From the NCBI GenBank assembly GCA_946002055.1, contig CAMFYL010000007.1, forward strand, positions 22,549 through 86,548: a stretch of 64,000 nucleotides of DNA. The letters are read 5' to 3'. Position numbers and translations under genes: made by a program. The stretch comes from an uncultured Roseburia sp. (GTDB taxonomy: Bacteria; Bacillota; Clostridia; Lachnospirales; Lachnospiraceae). Each line of letters opens with the position of its first letter. Position 1 is the stretch's first letter. Positions 18,346-27,351 of the stretch are shown in pieces. The notes below the pieces were generated by a model, which was not told the DNA's origin, did no database searches, and worked only from the letters and a program-made list of their open reading frames with translations.

Positions 18346-18371
18346 GGAAGCCACACTTTCGTGTGGCTTCC
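18346..18371 (-). terminator. Terminator of the first flagellin gene
   Basis: Perfect 11-bp stem (GGAAGCCACAC with GTGTGGCTTCC), a 4-base GAAA loop and then TTTTTTG on the minus strand, 41 bases after the stop codon. A textbook intrinsic terminator. Confidence 0.92.
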
Positions 18372-18411
18372 CTAGTAGTATTGTGTACGAATACTTATCA
18401 GCTTGTTCTTA

Positions 18412-19218
18412 TTACTGAAGTAATGAAAGAACTCCCTGTGTTGACTGATTAGCCTGTGCAAGCATTGACTGGCCAGCCTGTGTAAGAATGTTATTCTTAG
18501 AGAACTTAACCATCTCATCAGCCATATCTGTATCACGGATACGAGACTCTGCTGCTGTTACGTTCTCAACAACGTTATCCAAGTTGTCAATGGTGTGCTC
18601 GAGACGGTTCTGCATAGCACCAAATTTAGAACGTGTATCAGATACTGACTGAATTGCAGCCTTAACGTTAGAAATCAACCCCTTGGCTGTAGTAGCACTC
18701 GTGACATCGGACAGTTTATTTGCGATTGCTGTTGCAATTTTAACACCAGTAACCTTAATGTCCGCTGTACTTTTCTCATAACCAGCAAAGACATTCAAGT
18801 TATCACCATCCAACAACTTCTTGCCGTTGAAATCTGTTGTCTCACCAACACGCTGAATCTCTTCCTTCAACTGCTGAACCTCAGCATTAATTGCTTCAAT
18901 ATCCTTTGTTGCATTAGTTCCATTTGCAGCCTGAACCGCCAACTCATTTGCTCTCTGAAGCATTGAGTGAACCTCTGTCAAAGCACCTTCTGCTGTCTGC
19001 ACTGCAGAGATACCATCCTGTGCATTTGTTGAAGCACGATCAAGACCTCTGATCTGACGACGCATCTTCTCAGAAATTGAAAGACCTGCTGCATCATCTG
19101 CTGCACGGTTGATTCTGTAACCGGAAGATAACTTCTCTGTGCTCTTTGCCTGCTGATTTGCTGTTACATTAAGTACGCGGCTAGCATTCATAGCCTGCAT
19201 GTTGTGTTGTACTACCAT
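18412..19218 (-). CDS. Flagellin, first copy
   Basis: Flagellin of 268 residues, two residues different from the neighbouring copy. The conserved D0/D1 helices are complete and the exposed D2/D3 region is absent, so the surface glycan sites must lie in the short central part (about residues 130-190, rich in Thr, Ser, Lys). AAGGAGG at 19227-19233 is the ribosome site. Upstream are a sigma-28 promoter and a leader hairpin resembling a CsrA site. Both copies lie next to the legionaminate and MptE-like genes, which fits glycosylated flagellin. Confidence 0.95.
   Translation of the reverse strand: MVVQHNMQAMNASRVLNVTANQQAKSTEKLSSGYRINRAADDAAGLSISEKMRRQIRGLDRASTNAQDGISAVQTAEGALTEVHSMLQRANELAVQAANGTNATKDIEAINAEVQQLKEEIQRVGETTDFNGKKLLDGDNLNVFAGYEKSTADIKVTGVKIATAIANKLSDVTSATTAKGLISNVKAAIQSVSDTRSKFGAMQNRLEHTIDNLDNVVENVTAAESRIRDTDMADEMVKFSKNNILTQAGQSMLAQANQSTQGVLSLLQ
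18434..19107 (-). repeat. Identical 674-bp tract shared by the two flagellin genes (copy in first gene)
   Basis: Partner of the tract at 17367-18040. The identity includes synonymous positions, which points to recent duplication or conversion and not only to protein-level selection. Confidence 0.85.
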
Positions 19219-19240
19219 AATTTTTTCCTCCTTGAAAATA

Positions 19241-19260
19241 ATCTGTCTTCCTTGACAGAT
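19241..19260 (-). promoter_or_regulatory. Candidate CsrA-binding hairpin in the flagellin leader
   Basis: On the minus strand a perfect 7-bp stem (ATCTGTC with GACAGAT) presents AAGGAA in a 6-base loop. A second CAAGGA overlaps the ribosome binding site about 20 bases downstream. This is the two-site layout known for CsrA on Bacillus subtilis hag mRNA. csrA and its antagonist fliW are encoded at 23126-23809. The second flagellin gene has the CAAGGA at its ribosome site but no comparable hairpin. Confidence 0.72.
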
Positions 19261-19347
19261 GTTAATAATTTACTTTGTGGCATCCTCTACAGCCGTACAC
19301 TCTGTAGGTTCCGCCACTGAGCAAGTCATCTTGCCCTTGTACCTTAT

Positions 19348-19374
19348 ATATCGGATGTGTTTTCCGATACTTTA
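19348..19374 (-). promoter_or_regulatory. Sigma-28 promoter of the first flagellin gene
   Basis: On the minus strand TAAA, 15 bases, TCCGATAT: an almost perfect SigD-type promoter. It lies 21 bases beyond the stop codon of the FliT-like gene and gives a leader of about 120 bases. Confidence 0.87.
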
Positions 19375-19395
19375 TAGCAAAAATAATTTTTTTAA

Positions 19396-19875
19396 TTATT
19401 TTTTACTATCCATAAACTGTGGTTCTGTTGCCCCGGGCTTCATCATCCCCTGGTAATAGGAGCTTACCGCCTTTCCACTTTGACGTAACTCTCTCGCTTG
19501 TGATCGAACACTTGCAAATTTCTTTTGTGCAAGTTCTTTGTTTTTCTTCTCCAATATTTGAATTTTTGCACTTCGCTCCGTAATCTCTCGAATTTGATCC
19601 TGCATATGGAGAATTTCGTCCTTGTACTGTTCCTTCTTGGCTTGTAATTCCTCTTCTACTCTGGCAAAGACTTGTTCAAATCCTTGATCCAATTTTTCCA
19701 AATGCTCAATAAGAACTGCCTTTTTCTCCACATTTTGCTCGAATGCATCTGCCCTTGCCTTTTCGTCACGTAAAATTTCTTCCTGTTGATGGCAAAGCAA
19801 CTGGAGTTGCCTTAAAATATCACATTTTTTATCCAGACTCTCTTCCAGCATTTGAATGTAACTTTTCTGTGTCAT
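19396..19875 (-). CDS. FliT-like coiled-coil flagellar protein
   Basis: Hydrophilic protein of 159 residues, almost entirely predicted coiled coil (heptad-like stretch from about residue 10 to 130, rich in Glu, Lys and Gln). No enzymatic motif. Its place directly after fliD and fliS is where FliT-type export chaperones for the filament cap are found, and GAGAGGAC precedes the ATG. The sequence itself does not prove FliT homology; it is longer than enteric FliT. The stop is followed by an AT-only hairpin and then the flagellin promoter. Confidence 0.6.
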   Translation of the reverse strand: MTQKSYIQMLEESLDKKCDILRQLQLLCHQQEEILRDEKARADAFEQNVEKKAVLIEHLEKLDQGFEQVFARVEEELQAKKEQYKDEILHMQDQIREITERSAKIQILEKKNKELAQKKFASVRSQARELRQSGKAVSSYYQGMMKPGATEPQFMDSKK

Positions 19876-19887
19876 TGGTCGTCCTCT

Positions 19888-20277
19888 CTATGCCACCACA
19901 GTGCCATTCTTCGTAAGTTTCATAACCTCTTTCCAAGTATCTCGCATAGTACGTAAATGCTTAAGGACTTCTTCCAAAATCTCTGTATCCTTCTTAACAT
20001 TGGCCCTAATCAGTCTCTGCATGAGATAACTGTATACATTGTCAAAATCCTTTGCCACCGGATACTTAAAGTCCAGGGTGGCCTGAAACTCACCAATAAT
20101 GCGTTCTGCCTTTTGAATATTAGTATTGGCTTTGGCATAGTCTTTGTTTTCAATAGCCACAATAGCAATATTGCAGAACTTAATAGCTCCCTCATAGAGC
20201 ATCAAAGTTAGTTCCGCCGGGGATGCCATAGTAATCTTATTTTGCGCATATGCATTATAACCACTTTGCTGCGTCAT
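19888..20277 (-). CDS. fliS: Flagellin export chaperone FliS
   Basis: Protein of 129 residues, the usual length for FliS, which binds the C-terminus of flagellin in the cytosol and prevents early polymerisation. The N-terminal YNAYAQNKITMASPAELTLM and LYEGAIKFCN segments are diagnostic, and the rest is a four-helix bundle. In Bacillus, FliS also binds FliW-free flagellin and so links to CsrA control, which fits the fliW-csrA pair here. It lies 23 bases after fliD with GGGAGG before the ATG. Confidence 0.95.
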   Translation of the reverse strand: MTQQSGYNAYAQNKITMASPAELTLMLYEGAIKFCNIAIVAIENKDYAKANTNIQKAERIIGEFQATLDFKYPVAKDFDNVYSYLMQRLIRANVKKDTEILEEVLKHLRTMRDTWKEVMKLTKNGTVVA

Positions 20278-20300
20278 GTCTTCTTAACCTCCCTATTGTC

Positions 20301-22538
20301 CTATTGTGATCCGCCTAAAAGGCCCGACAATGATGATGTTGCGCTCTGCATCTTAGCCAACTGTTTCTCCATATTGGAGTATTGTTTGTAATATCGGTCC
20401 TCAAGATCTGCTATTTTATTTTCCCAGGTTTTAATCAACTTTGTATAGTTGTCATACTCCTGAGTCATCTGCTTATCATTGTAGATTGTAAATCTACTGC
20501 TAAGATTTGAAGATCCCATCTTCTCGTCTAACGCCTTATATAAATCTGTGGCTAGGTTCTTCATAAACTCTTCTACGACTTCCGGCTCATTTGTAATCAT
20601 AGCAAGGAGTTTGTCAGCATTACCTGCTGTCACCTCGTCTTCTGCATCACCATCTATGTGATATGCATAATTCTGATTTTTTGCAGAGTTTAAAAATCCC
20701 AAAGTCTGAATACCAAAACTACCTAGAGAATATGTCTTTCCATTAATCTCATATGTTTTCATCATAGATGATGTCATTGCATTCATCACACCACCTATGG
20801 TAGAGTCTTTTCGCAAAAGAGAATCCTTAATCTTGGTTTCCCACTTCTCAATCTCTGACTCAGACATTTCCTTCTTTTGATCGTCTGTTAATGGTTCATA
20901 CTTAGAAGCAGATTCCGCATTGTAGAGAGTAGACAACTCATTGATCAAGGAATTGTACTCAGATAAAAAGTCCTTAATCTTATCGTACATACCCTGTGTA
21001 TCTGTATCGGTATTGATGGTGATACTCTCTCCCTCTTTGGTCTCTCCTGTGGCCTTGATGGTCAAACCGTTGATATTAAATACATTGGAGTCTGAGGTAA
21101 AGGTTGCATTATTTAACATAATCTTTGCATCCTGAGCATCCACACGAGTTGCATCTTTACTGATTGGAATTGTTTCTTTGCCATCAACAACATCCTTTGC
21201 ATACAGCACCTTGGTCGTAATCTCATCTGCCAGAGCATCTATATCCACACCTGTATAATCCTTTACATCCCAATAACTGTTGGTCGGGTCGTTGATAACC
21301 CTATTATTCTCAGCAGTAAGGGTATCAATCTCTGTGAGGCGCTCCTCTGCCTGTGTCCTCCCATCCTCTGTGAGGTAGTAAGCCTTTTTGTCAACCTCTG
21401 TAAGGACAGCATCGTCATCTACTGCAATCACCGTGTTGTAATTCTTCCGAAGAGCATCCAATTTGCTGGTATCCTCTTTCTCTGTGCCATCCTCTTCCGT
21501 GGTTGTGGTAATCAAGCCAGTGCTTTTTGCCAGCTTCTTGATGGTATTCTCCAAAGAGTTTTCTCCAGGTTTAAACTCAAAGTCTTCCTTAACTTCTCCA
21601 TCCTCAGTCACATACTTATACACAGAAGCCGGCTCTTTGAGAAGCTTCAGCAGCAAATCTGCATCCTTCTTCTTCTGTTCATCATCACCCTGATCCGTCA
21701 CATACTGATTCACTGCATCTTTTGCCTCAGAATATGCAATCTTCTTATTAATATCGGCTTTCTCTATAGCCAAATCAGCATTGCTGTCTCTGGCAGTTTT
21801 CAGATTGGTCAAAATCTCTGTAATATATGCCTTGGTCTCCGCGTCTGTTGCCTTAGCATATGATGCCACCTTCTCATACTCTGCTGTGTTGGCCTTGGAT
21901 TCCACACTGAGTCCAAAGGCAGCCAATGCCTCCAAACCATTCTTATCAGATGCTGTCATAGAAAAGTCATTGGCTGTACCGGTAGCCTTTGCACTGACAA
22001 AAATACGACCATTATTAGCATCAAAGCTGGCTTTCACACCAGTCTTGTTTAACTCTGTAATCAAATCAGAAATCTTGGTGTCCTTGTTTACCTTGATATC
22101 CTGGGACCCATCAGCCATACGAACAGAGATGGTGGTATCCCCGCCTGTATATCCCAGTTCACCTAATGTGGTATTTTCTGTGGTGCCAGCGGCCAATGTG
22201 CCTCCGGTGAGATAGCCGGACTTAGCCAACTGTTTGATCTGCAAGGTCTGGGTTCCGTTAATAGCAGACCCACTGGCCGTGATAGTAGCCTTGGTTGGGT
22301 CTGAAACCGTTGTCTTCTTCAGATTATATGCACTGGAAAAGCGCAGACTGCTTATCTTGTTATATAGGCTGTTCACCTTAGTATTGATAGCCTTGTATGC
22401 TTCCTGCTTCCATTCTAACTTTGTCTGTGCCTTTTGATATTTTTCTTTCTTAGCCACATGGGTAGATACCATTGCCTGAACAATGGCTTCCGTATCAATG
22501 CCTGATACCATACCCGACATACGAATTCCTGATGACAT
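20301..22538 (-). CDS. fliD: Flagellar filament cap protein FliD
   Basis: Cap protein that guides flagellin assembly at the filament tip. The N-terminal MSGMVSGIDTEAIVQAMV and the C-terminal domain (INGLTIKATG, FLSEYNSLINELSTLYN) are standard. At 745 residues it is clearly longer than the usual 450-550; the excess lies between about residues 220 and 470, a charged, Asp/Glu/Lys-rich, probably helical insert (for example TTTTEEDGTEKEDTSKLD). The insert is likely the exposed, variable part of the cap. AGGAGGT precedes the ATG, and the gene is in one unit with flaG, fliS and the FliT-like gene. Confidence 0.93.
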   Translation of the reverse strand: MSSGIRMSGMVSGIDTEAIVQAMVSTHVAKKEKYQKAQTKLEWKQEAYKAINTKVNSLYNKISSLRFSSAYNLKKTTVSDPTKATITASGSAINGTQTLQIKQLAKSGYLTGGTLAAGTTENTTLGELGYTGGDTTISVRMADGSQDIKVNKDTKISDLITELNKTGVKASFDANNGRIFVSAKATGTANDFSMTASDKNGLEALAAFGLSVESKANTAEYEKVASYAKATDAETKAYITEILTNLKTARDSNADLAIEKADINKKIAYSEAKDAVNQYVTDQGDDEQKKKDADLLLKLLKEPASVYKYVTEDGEVKEDFEFKPGENSLENTIKKLAKSTGLITTTTEEDGTEKEDTSKLDALRKNYNTVIAVDDDAVLTEVDKKAYYLTEDGRTQAEERLTEIDTLTAENNRVINDPTNSYWDVKDYTGVDIDALADEITTKVLYAKDVVDGKETIPISKDATRVDAQDAKIMLNNATFTSDSNVFNINGLTIKATGETKEGESITINTDTDTQGMYDKIKDFLSEYNSLINELSTLYNAESASKYEPLTDDQKKEMSESEIEKWETKIKDSLLRKDSTIGGVMNAMTSSMMKTYEINGKTYSLGSFGIQTLGFLNSAKNQNYAYHIDGDAEDEVTAGNADKLLAMITNEPEVVEEFMKNLATDLYKALDEKMGSSNLSSRFTIYNDKQMTQEYDNYTKLIKTWENKIADLEDRYYKQYSNMEKQLAKMQSATSSLSGLLGGSQ

Positions 22539-22549
22539 ATTGCCACCTC

Positions 22550-22969
22550 CTATCTGCGCTCATCAACCATAATTCCCGCCATTTCCCAGACTCTGGCAAT
22601 CATATCCAAAGTCTTTTCTGGTGGAAATTCTTTGATTACTTCCTTTGTTTTCTTGTCTACGATTTTAATGGTGACACGATTGGTCTCTTCGTGGATTCCA
22701 AACACTGCCTCTCCATTGTACTGTGCTTCCTTGTTAATCTTCTCCACAGCCTGGCGAATCTGCTCATTGCTGGCCTGCCCCTGTTCTCTGACACTATTGC
22801 CGTCGCCATTCTCTCTTGATACAGCACTTGTAATCTCCACCGCGTCCCTATTTGGTGCAGCGTTCTTTGGAGCTTCCACCTGTGGTGTTGGCTGTACAGA
22901 TGCAGTCTTTGCTGAACTTCCCTGTTCCTGATAACTACTGCTTACTCGATTCATACTTTCAATTCCCAT
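22550..22969 (-). CDS. flaG: FlaG-family protein
   Basis: Protein of 139 residues with a disordered Gln/Ser/Pro-rich N-terminus and a conserved C-terminal FlaG domain (about residues 65-139: IRQAVEKINKEAQYNG, EETNRVTIKIVDKKTKEVI, FPPEKTLDMIARVWEMAG). FlaG affects filament length and is usually next to fliD. The ATG at 22969 is preferred because GGAGGTGTAAG is directly upstream; an in-frame start at 23005 adds 12 unlikely residues. First gene of the flaG-fliD-fliS unit, behind a sigma-28 promoter. Confidence 0.9.
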   Translation of the reverse strand: MGIESMNRVSSSYQEQGSSAKTASVQPTPQVEAPKNAAPNRDAVEITSAVSRENGDGNSVREQGQASNEQIRQAVEKINKEAQYNGEAVFGIHEETNRVTIKIVDKKTKEVIKEFPPEKTLDMIARVWEMAGIMVDERR

Positions 22970-23043
22970 CCTTACACCTCCATGTGATTCTATACACAAT
23001 GACACAGACCACCTGTGTCTTTTGGTTAATACTTCTGTATCTT

Positions 23044-23070
23044 ATATCGACCAAAGACGGCCAATATTAA
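23044..23070 (-). promoter_or_regulatory. Sigma-28 promoter of the flaG-fliD-fliS unit
   Basis: On the minus strand TTAA, 15 bases, GTCGATAT. It lies between the csrA terminator and flaG, with a leader of about 70 bases. Confidence 0.78.
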
Positions 23071-23085
23071 CCCCAGAAAACAAAA

Positions 23086-23118
23086 AAGGATTAACGGTGT
23101 CATTTGCCGTTAATCCTT
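23086..23118 (-). terminator. Terminator of the flgM-to-csrA operon
   Basis: Perfect 12-bp stem (AAGGATTAACGG with CCGTTAATCCTT), 9-base loop, followed on the minus strand by TTTTTTG. It begins 8 bases after the csrA stop. Confidence 0.93.
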
Positions 23119-23125
23119 ATGCCTC

Positions 23126-23341
23126 TTAAAACAAATCCTTTAATGCATCTAAGCCATCTAAGCTCATAGCTTCCTTTGTCTCTTCCTGAATCTGTAAGTA
23201 TACTTCCTTACGATAGATTGGGACTTCCTTTGGAGCAGAAATGCCAATCTTTACTTGATCTCCACGAATCTCCAACACTGTAATTTCAATATTGTTGTTA
23301 AGTACAAGGGATTCTCCTTTTTTTCTCGTCAATGCCAACAT
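23126..23341 (-). CDS. csrA: Carbon storage regulator CsrA
   Basis: RNA-binding translational repressor of 71 residues; the start MLALTRKKGESLVLNNNIEI and the GDQVKIGISAPKEVPIYR segment are standard. CsrA dimers bind GGA motifs at ribosome sites, in Firmicutes chiefly the flagellin mRNA. The gene follows fliW by 3 bases and ends a seven-gene late flagellar operon. The likely target, a GGA-loop hairpin in the flagellin leader, is at 19241-19260. Confidence 0.96.
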   Translation of the reverse strand: MLALTRKKGESLVLNNNIEITVLEIRGDQVKIGISAPKEVPIYRKEVYLQIQEETKEAMSLDGLDALKDLF

Positions 23342-23344
23342 CTT

Positions 23345-23809
23345 CTACTCACCTGCCTTCCCTTCTTTTCTTGCCTTCAAAATTTCGTATATAGGGAAAC
23401 GTATCTCCAAGTCATCCTCTACTACAATCTGATTTGCCAGCAGTGTGTCCGTGTTAATCACAATCGGTCCCTTGAGATTTACACACATCTTTGTAATGTC
23501 CTTTGGCACTGTCACTGTAACAAGCACATAGAGATTGTTCTCAGTAAGCTCACCAAGAGGTGCCAAAAGTTCATCATTTACTGTAGGATTATAATCCGGC
23601 TTTACCACGTTTGGCTCCATCACAGGCATAGCAAACTGTGGCTCATCCAGGGACTGAAACCACATAAGTCCATTCTTTCCCGGTTTTTCCTCATCATAAA
23701 TAATGGTAAATTTCTTCATATCAGGAAATCCAACCAGTCCATTAGCAAAAGTAATAATCTTGCTCTCTTCAATATCAATTTCCCCAAATAATCTGGTCTG
23801 TACTCTCAT
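23345..23809 (-). CDS. fliW: Flagellar assembly factor FliW
   Basis: Protein of 154 residues of the FliW family (TRLFGEIDIEESKIITFANG, LVGFPDMKKFTII, DPxF-like QSLDEPQFAMPVM). FliW binds CsrA and blocks it; secreted-level flagellin competes for FliW, giving homeostatic control of flagellin translation. The pairing fliW-csrA with flgL upstream is the common Firmicute order. It starts 16 bases after flgL. Confidence 0.95.
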   Translation of the reverse strand: MRVQTRLFGEIDIEESKIITFANGLVGFPDMKKFTIIYDEEKPGKNGLMWFQSLDEPQFAMPVMEPNVVKPDYNPTVNDELLAPLGELTENNLYVLVTVTVPKDITKMCVNLKGPIVINTDTLLANQIVVEDDLEIRFPIYEILKARKEGKAGE

Positions 23810-23825
23810 ATTCTTTTCCTTTCTC

Positions 23826-25427
23826 CTAAATATAATTCAATAATGTCATACCGCTCAATTTACCTGCTGCAGTCAAAGATGACTGGTAGGCATTGTAAGC
23901 TGCCGTATAGTTGATGATGATCTCAGATACATCCAAGTCATCATTTTCTGACTGAAGCTCCATAATGGTCTCCTGCTGATTACTCATTCTGGTCTCTGTG
24001 AGTTTTAACTGATCCACCGTACATCCCACCTTGGTAATGGCAAGATTTACATTTCCAAGATACTCATCCACTTTACCAATCTCTCGGCTGTAAAGCTTTT
24101 GCATATGGTCGTCAGCATAATCCGCTTCCTTTTGTGCCGCCGTAAGCCATTCCTTTAATTTCTTCTGGTACTCCTCTGATGAGTATTGGGCTTCTCCCAT
24201 CATCTTCTTGATACTGTCAATTTTCTCATGAGCCCGAATAGATCGGTCAACAGCTGTCACCAAATCATCCACATCTCTTAAGATGTCACTGTTAAAAGCA
24301 TCGGAAGCCTCCAGGTTAACAGTAAGCTCCTGATTCATAGAAACGGTATAGTTAATATCATATCCAATCTCATTGCCCTCTGCATCAAACTTCTCGTATT
24401 CAACAGGATGGGTTGGATTGGTATTATCGGTACAGTTAAAGTAATACTCCGGCTTCAGTTCGCCCTTAGAGAATCCTTTTTTGTCATAGTTCATATCGAT
24501 GGTTGCATGGTTGGTACGAATATCCGATGCAACAGTATTTCCCATAATCAGCTGGCCTGTGGACTTGATAAATACCATGTCTTCATCAGCCACTTCCTTC
24601 ATACCGGTTGCAGCCGCCCACTCGTCCTCGTTCTCATAAATGAATAATTTCCCTGACTCAGTAGCATTGCCCACTTTGTTTCCATTTGCATCATACTTAT
24701 AAACCTTCTGTAAAATCGTTCCGTCAGCCTGCTTTTCGCAAATCACTTTTTGAGTCCCGTCCGCGATAGGATATGTGTAAGACAGCTCTTTTATTTCACT
24801 CACATCCTTATAAGCTGTCACCAGACGCTGATAATCCGTCTCCCGAGTATCCGAAATCGTATTCCCTGAAACTTCTGCCCGAGTCGTTGGCACTTCCACA
24901 TTTCCTGTATAATAACGGAATGCCTCCAACTTCTCATAAGAAAAGCTCTGATTAATGTTATACGCTGTCTCCTTCTCATTCTCCATAAACACCAAGTCCT
25001 GGTCTGTACGAAATCCGGTAAATACGGTTCGGCCAGCATAATCGGCATTACCCTCTGCAAAAATCTGCGTCTGCAGGGCTTTTAGCTGGGAGAGAATGGT
25101 ATGTCTGTCGTCCTGTGTTAAGGTATCTGTGGCACCATTGACACACTGGGTACGAATATCTGTCATAAGCGACTTAATATTGGTAAGGGCAGTCTCCGTT
25201 ACATCCAACCATGACTCTGCATCCGGAATGTTCTTTTTGTAGTACTGCTCCACGCGGCTTAAACTTGTGCTAAGGCGCAGAGAACGAATAGCAACAACGG
25301 GATCATCCGAAGGCTTATTAATCTTCTTCTGGGTTGTCATCTGATTCATAGAATTGTTTACAATTCCCTTGGTTCCATTAATGTTATAGGAAGAATTCCT
25401 CAGAATCATATTGTTTGTAACTCGCAT
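23826..25427 (-). CDS. flgL: Flagellar hook-filament junction protein FlgL
   Basis: Junction protein of 533 residues. The N-terminal MRVTNNMILRNSSYNING and KINKPSDDPVVAIRSLRL and the C-terminal LQSENDDLDVSEIIINY are the flagellin-like D0/D1 helices. It is longer than many FlgL proteins (about 300), the extra residues lying in the middle (about 180-390), presumably a surface domain. It follows the second flgK-type gene by 24 bases. Confidence 0.92.
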   Translation of the reverse strand: MRVTNNMILRNSSYNINGTKGIVNNSMNQMTTQKKINKPSDDPVVAIRSLRLSTSLSRVEQYYKKNIPDAESWLDVTETALTNIKSLMTDIRTQCVNGATDTLTQDDRHTILSQLKALQTQIFAEGNADYAGRTVFTGFRTDQDLVFMENEKETAYNINQSFSYEKLEAFRYYTGNVEVPTTRAEVSGNTISDTRETDYQRLVTAYKDVSEIKELSYTYPIADGTQKVICEKQADGTILQKVYKYDANGNKVGNATESGKLFIYENEDEWAAATGMKEVADEDMVFIKSTGQLIMGNTVASDIRTNHATIDMNYDKKGFSKGELKPEYYFNCTDNTNPTHPVEYEKFDAEGNEIGYDINYTVSMNQELTVNLEASDAFNSDILRDVDDLVTAVDRSIRAHEKIDSIKKMMGEAQYSSEEYQKKLKEWLTAAQKEADYADDHMQKLYSREIGKVDEYLGNVNLAITKVGCTVDQLKLTETRMSNQQETIMELQSENDDLDVSEIIINYTAAYNAYQSSLTAAGKLSGMTLLNYI

Positions 25428-25451
25428 ATGTTTCCCTCCGAAACGACGTTA

Positions 25452-27338
25452 TTATACACCTGTTCTAAGTATCAGTTGATCGTACATCTCCGATAAAACA
25501 GAGATGCATTTGGAAGATAAGTTGTAAGCATTCTGAAACTTGATAAGATCCAACGCTTCCTCATCCTCATCCACACCAGATACCGACTGTCTCTGATTAT
25601 CAATGGTAGTACTGATGTTAGTATAGTTATCGGTAAATATCTCGCATTCTTGAGTATCTACGGTAATATCTGCATAAATACACTGCAAAAAAGTATCGGC
25701 TCCGCCGCCTCGGAACAGCTCTTCTCTACTCTGCAGTTTAGCCATCAAATCAATCAGATCGTGGGTATCCACGCCATTTGTAATCTCCGAGCCATCGTCG
25801 TTAACCTTTTTTGACTGGGTTGCAAAAATATCCGGATCCTTCTGGGTCTTCTTGGCAACTGCTACATTTACCGCCGTAAGCTGGTAATAGAAATTGTCTG
25901 CAGACGAAAGCTGCTTATTTCCCGTCCCTGCATCATCCTTACGGTCTGATATTTCATCGGTCATATCATACTCATCGGTGCTGGACGCATATTGCGCCAC
26001 AAAGAAGGAACCCATTGGATTTCCATCTGCATCGATACCTGTCTGCTGTAATTTGTTAAATGCCTCTGCAAAGGAACGCAAAAAGGTGTTCATCTGGTTC
26101 ATATAATATGGAATGCCCATATAATCCACACAATCACCTACAACCATTGGTCGATTGCGCAATTTACTCTGCTCATCCGCACCGATAGGCTTGTCCAGCT
26201 GGAAGGTGTAGGAGGTAATGTTTCCCTTATCATCTGTCTCGCAAGTAAAGGATGTATAGGTGTACTCTGTATTATTACACCAGATGGTACCTCTGCTTGG
26301 CATATTCATAAAGTCGACATCTGTGATATTTGTATTTGTCACGGTAAAAGAAGTTGCTGTCACGTCTACGATTTTACCTTGCAGATTCTCGTTATTGTTA
26401 CCGTCCCGGACCTCAAACATTGCCTTTAGCTCGCCGCCCATACTAGCCGCAGTAGCGTCAAAGGTTGCACCCGTTGCTCCCCAGACAATGTCATATAATC
26501 CATCAATATCGGACTGATTGTACTTTTCTTCTCTTGCCTTACAAGCCAATGCGTTGTAGTCATAATTGTCAACTAACAGCTGTCCATTAATCTTTACCGT
26601 ATAATAGGTTGCTCCTGTAACCTGATCCTGATAGTTACTATTAACAACCTGTCTCTCATTTACCTCAACAGGAGCAATCTTAGAGAGCTCGTCAATCAAA
26701 ACTGCTCTTGTGTCACGAAGTTCATTTGCATATCCCTTTTCCATCTCAATGATGTTAATCTGCTTATTTAACAGTGCAATTTTCTGGGAAATGGCATTGA
26801 TGTTGTCTACCGTTGTCTTAATCTCATCGTTAATAGAGCTCTGCAAATCCTGCATTCTCTGAGCAGTGCTATTAAAGTATGTACAAAGCTTTTGGGCATC
26901 ACTGATAAACTCGTTTCGTGCTGCAGAATCCCCAGCCTTTGTCTTAAGGTTGTCCAGAGAATTGAACATCTTGCTAAAGATGGTTGTAAATCCCGCATTG
27001 GTTGTGGCAGAAAGACTTCCGTCGGTATAATAGTTTTGGATCTGCTCCATATAGTAGAGTTTCTTTTCATAAAGCCCCAAGCCAGCCTGGTTGTTCCAGA
27101 ACTTGGTATCATAGTACTCATCGCGAATCTGTTTGACAGAATCTACAGATACACCGGTACCGGTACTTCCAAATCGCTGATATGCTCTAAGAGAAGCTGC
27201 CGCAGATACATAGACCTTCTGCTTGCTGTATCCTTTGGTCTGCACATTAGAGATATTGTTTGCAGTTGTATTAATAGATGCCTGTGCAGCATTAAGTCCT
27301 GTATATGCTACATTTAATCCAAAAAAAGATGATGGCAT
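25452..27338 (-). CDS. FlgK-type hook-associated protein, second paralogue
   Basis: Protein of 628 residues with a FlgK-like N-terminus (FFGLNVAYTGLNAAQASINT, ISNVQTKGYSKQKVYVS) and C-terminus (LDLIKFQNAYNLSSKCIS, VLSEMYDQLILRTGV). FlgK joins hook and filament. It is clearly diverged from the preceding 580-residue paralogue; the central 300 residues share little. A GGAGG site precedes the ATG. Two FlgK-type genes in tandem may mean two junction rings or a split role. Confidence 0.88.
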   Translation of the reverse strand: MPSSFFGLNVAYTGLNAAQASINTTANNISNVQTKGYSKQKVYVSAAASLRAYQRFGSTGTGVSVDSVKQIRDEYYDTKFWNNQAGLGLYEKKLYYMEQIQNYYTDGSLSATTNAGFTTIFSKMFNSLDNLKTKAGDSAARNEFISDAQKLCTYFNSTAQRMQDLQSSINDEIKTTVDNINAISQKIALLNKQINIIEMEKGYANELRDTRAVLIDELSKIAPVEVNERQVVNSNYQDQVTGATYYTVKINGQLLVDNYDYNALACKAREEKYNQSDIDGLYDIVWGATGATFDATAASMGGELKAMFEVRDGNNNENLQGKIVDVTATSFTVTNTNITDVDFMNMPSRGTIWCNNTEYTYTSFTCETDDKGNITSYTFQLDKPIGADEQSKLRNRPMVVGDCVDYMGIPYYMNQMNTFLRSFAEAFNKLQQTGIDADGNPMGSFFVAQYASSTDEYDMTDEISDRKDDAGTGNKQLSSADNFYYQLTAVNVAVAKKTQKDPDIFATQSKKVNDDGSEITNGVDTHDLIDLMAKLQSREELFRGGGADTFLQCIYADITVDTQECEIFTDNYTNISTTIDNQRQSVSGVDEDEEALDLIKFQNAYNLSSKCISVLSEMYDQLILRTGV

Positions 27339-27351
27339 AAGCTCCTCCTTT

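Noticed and set aside
19379..19403. AT-only hairpin after the FliT-like gene as a strong terminator
   Set aside because: The 10-bp stem has no G-C pair; stability is low, so it is only mentioned.
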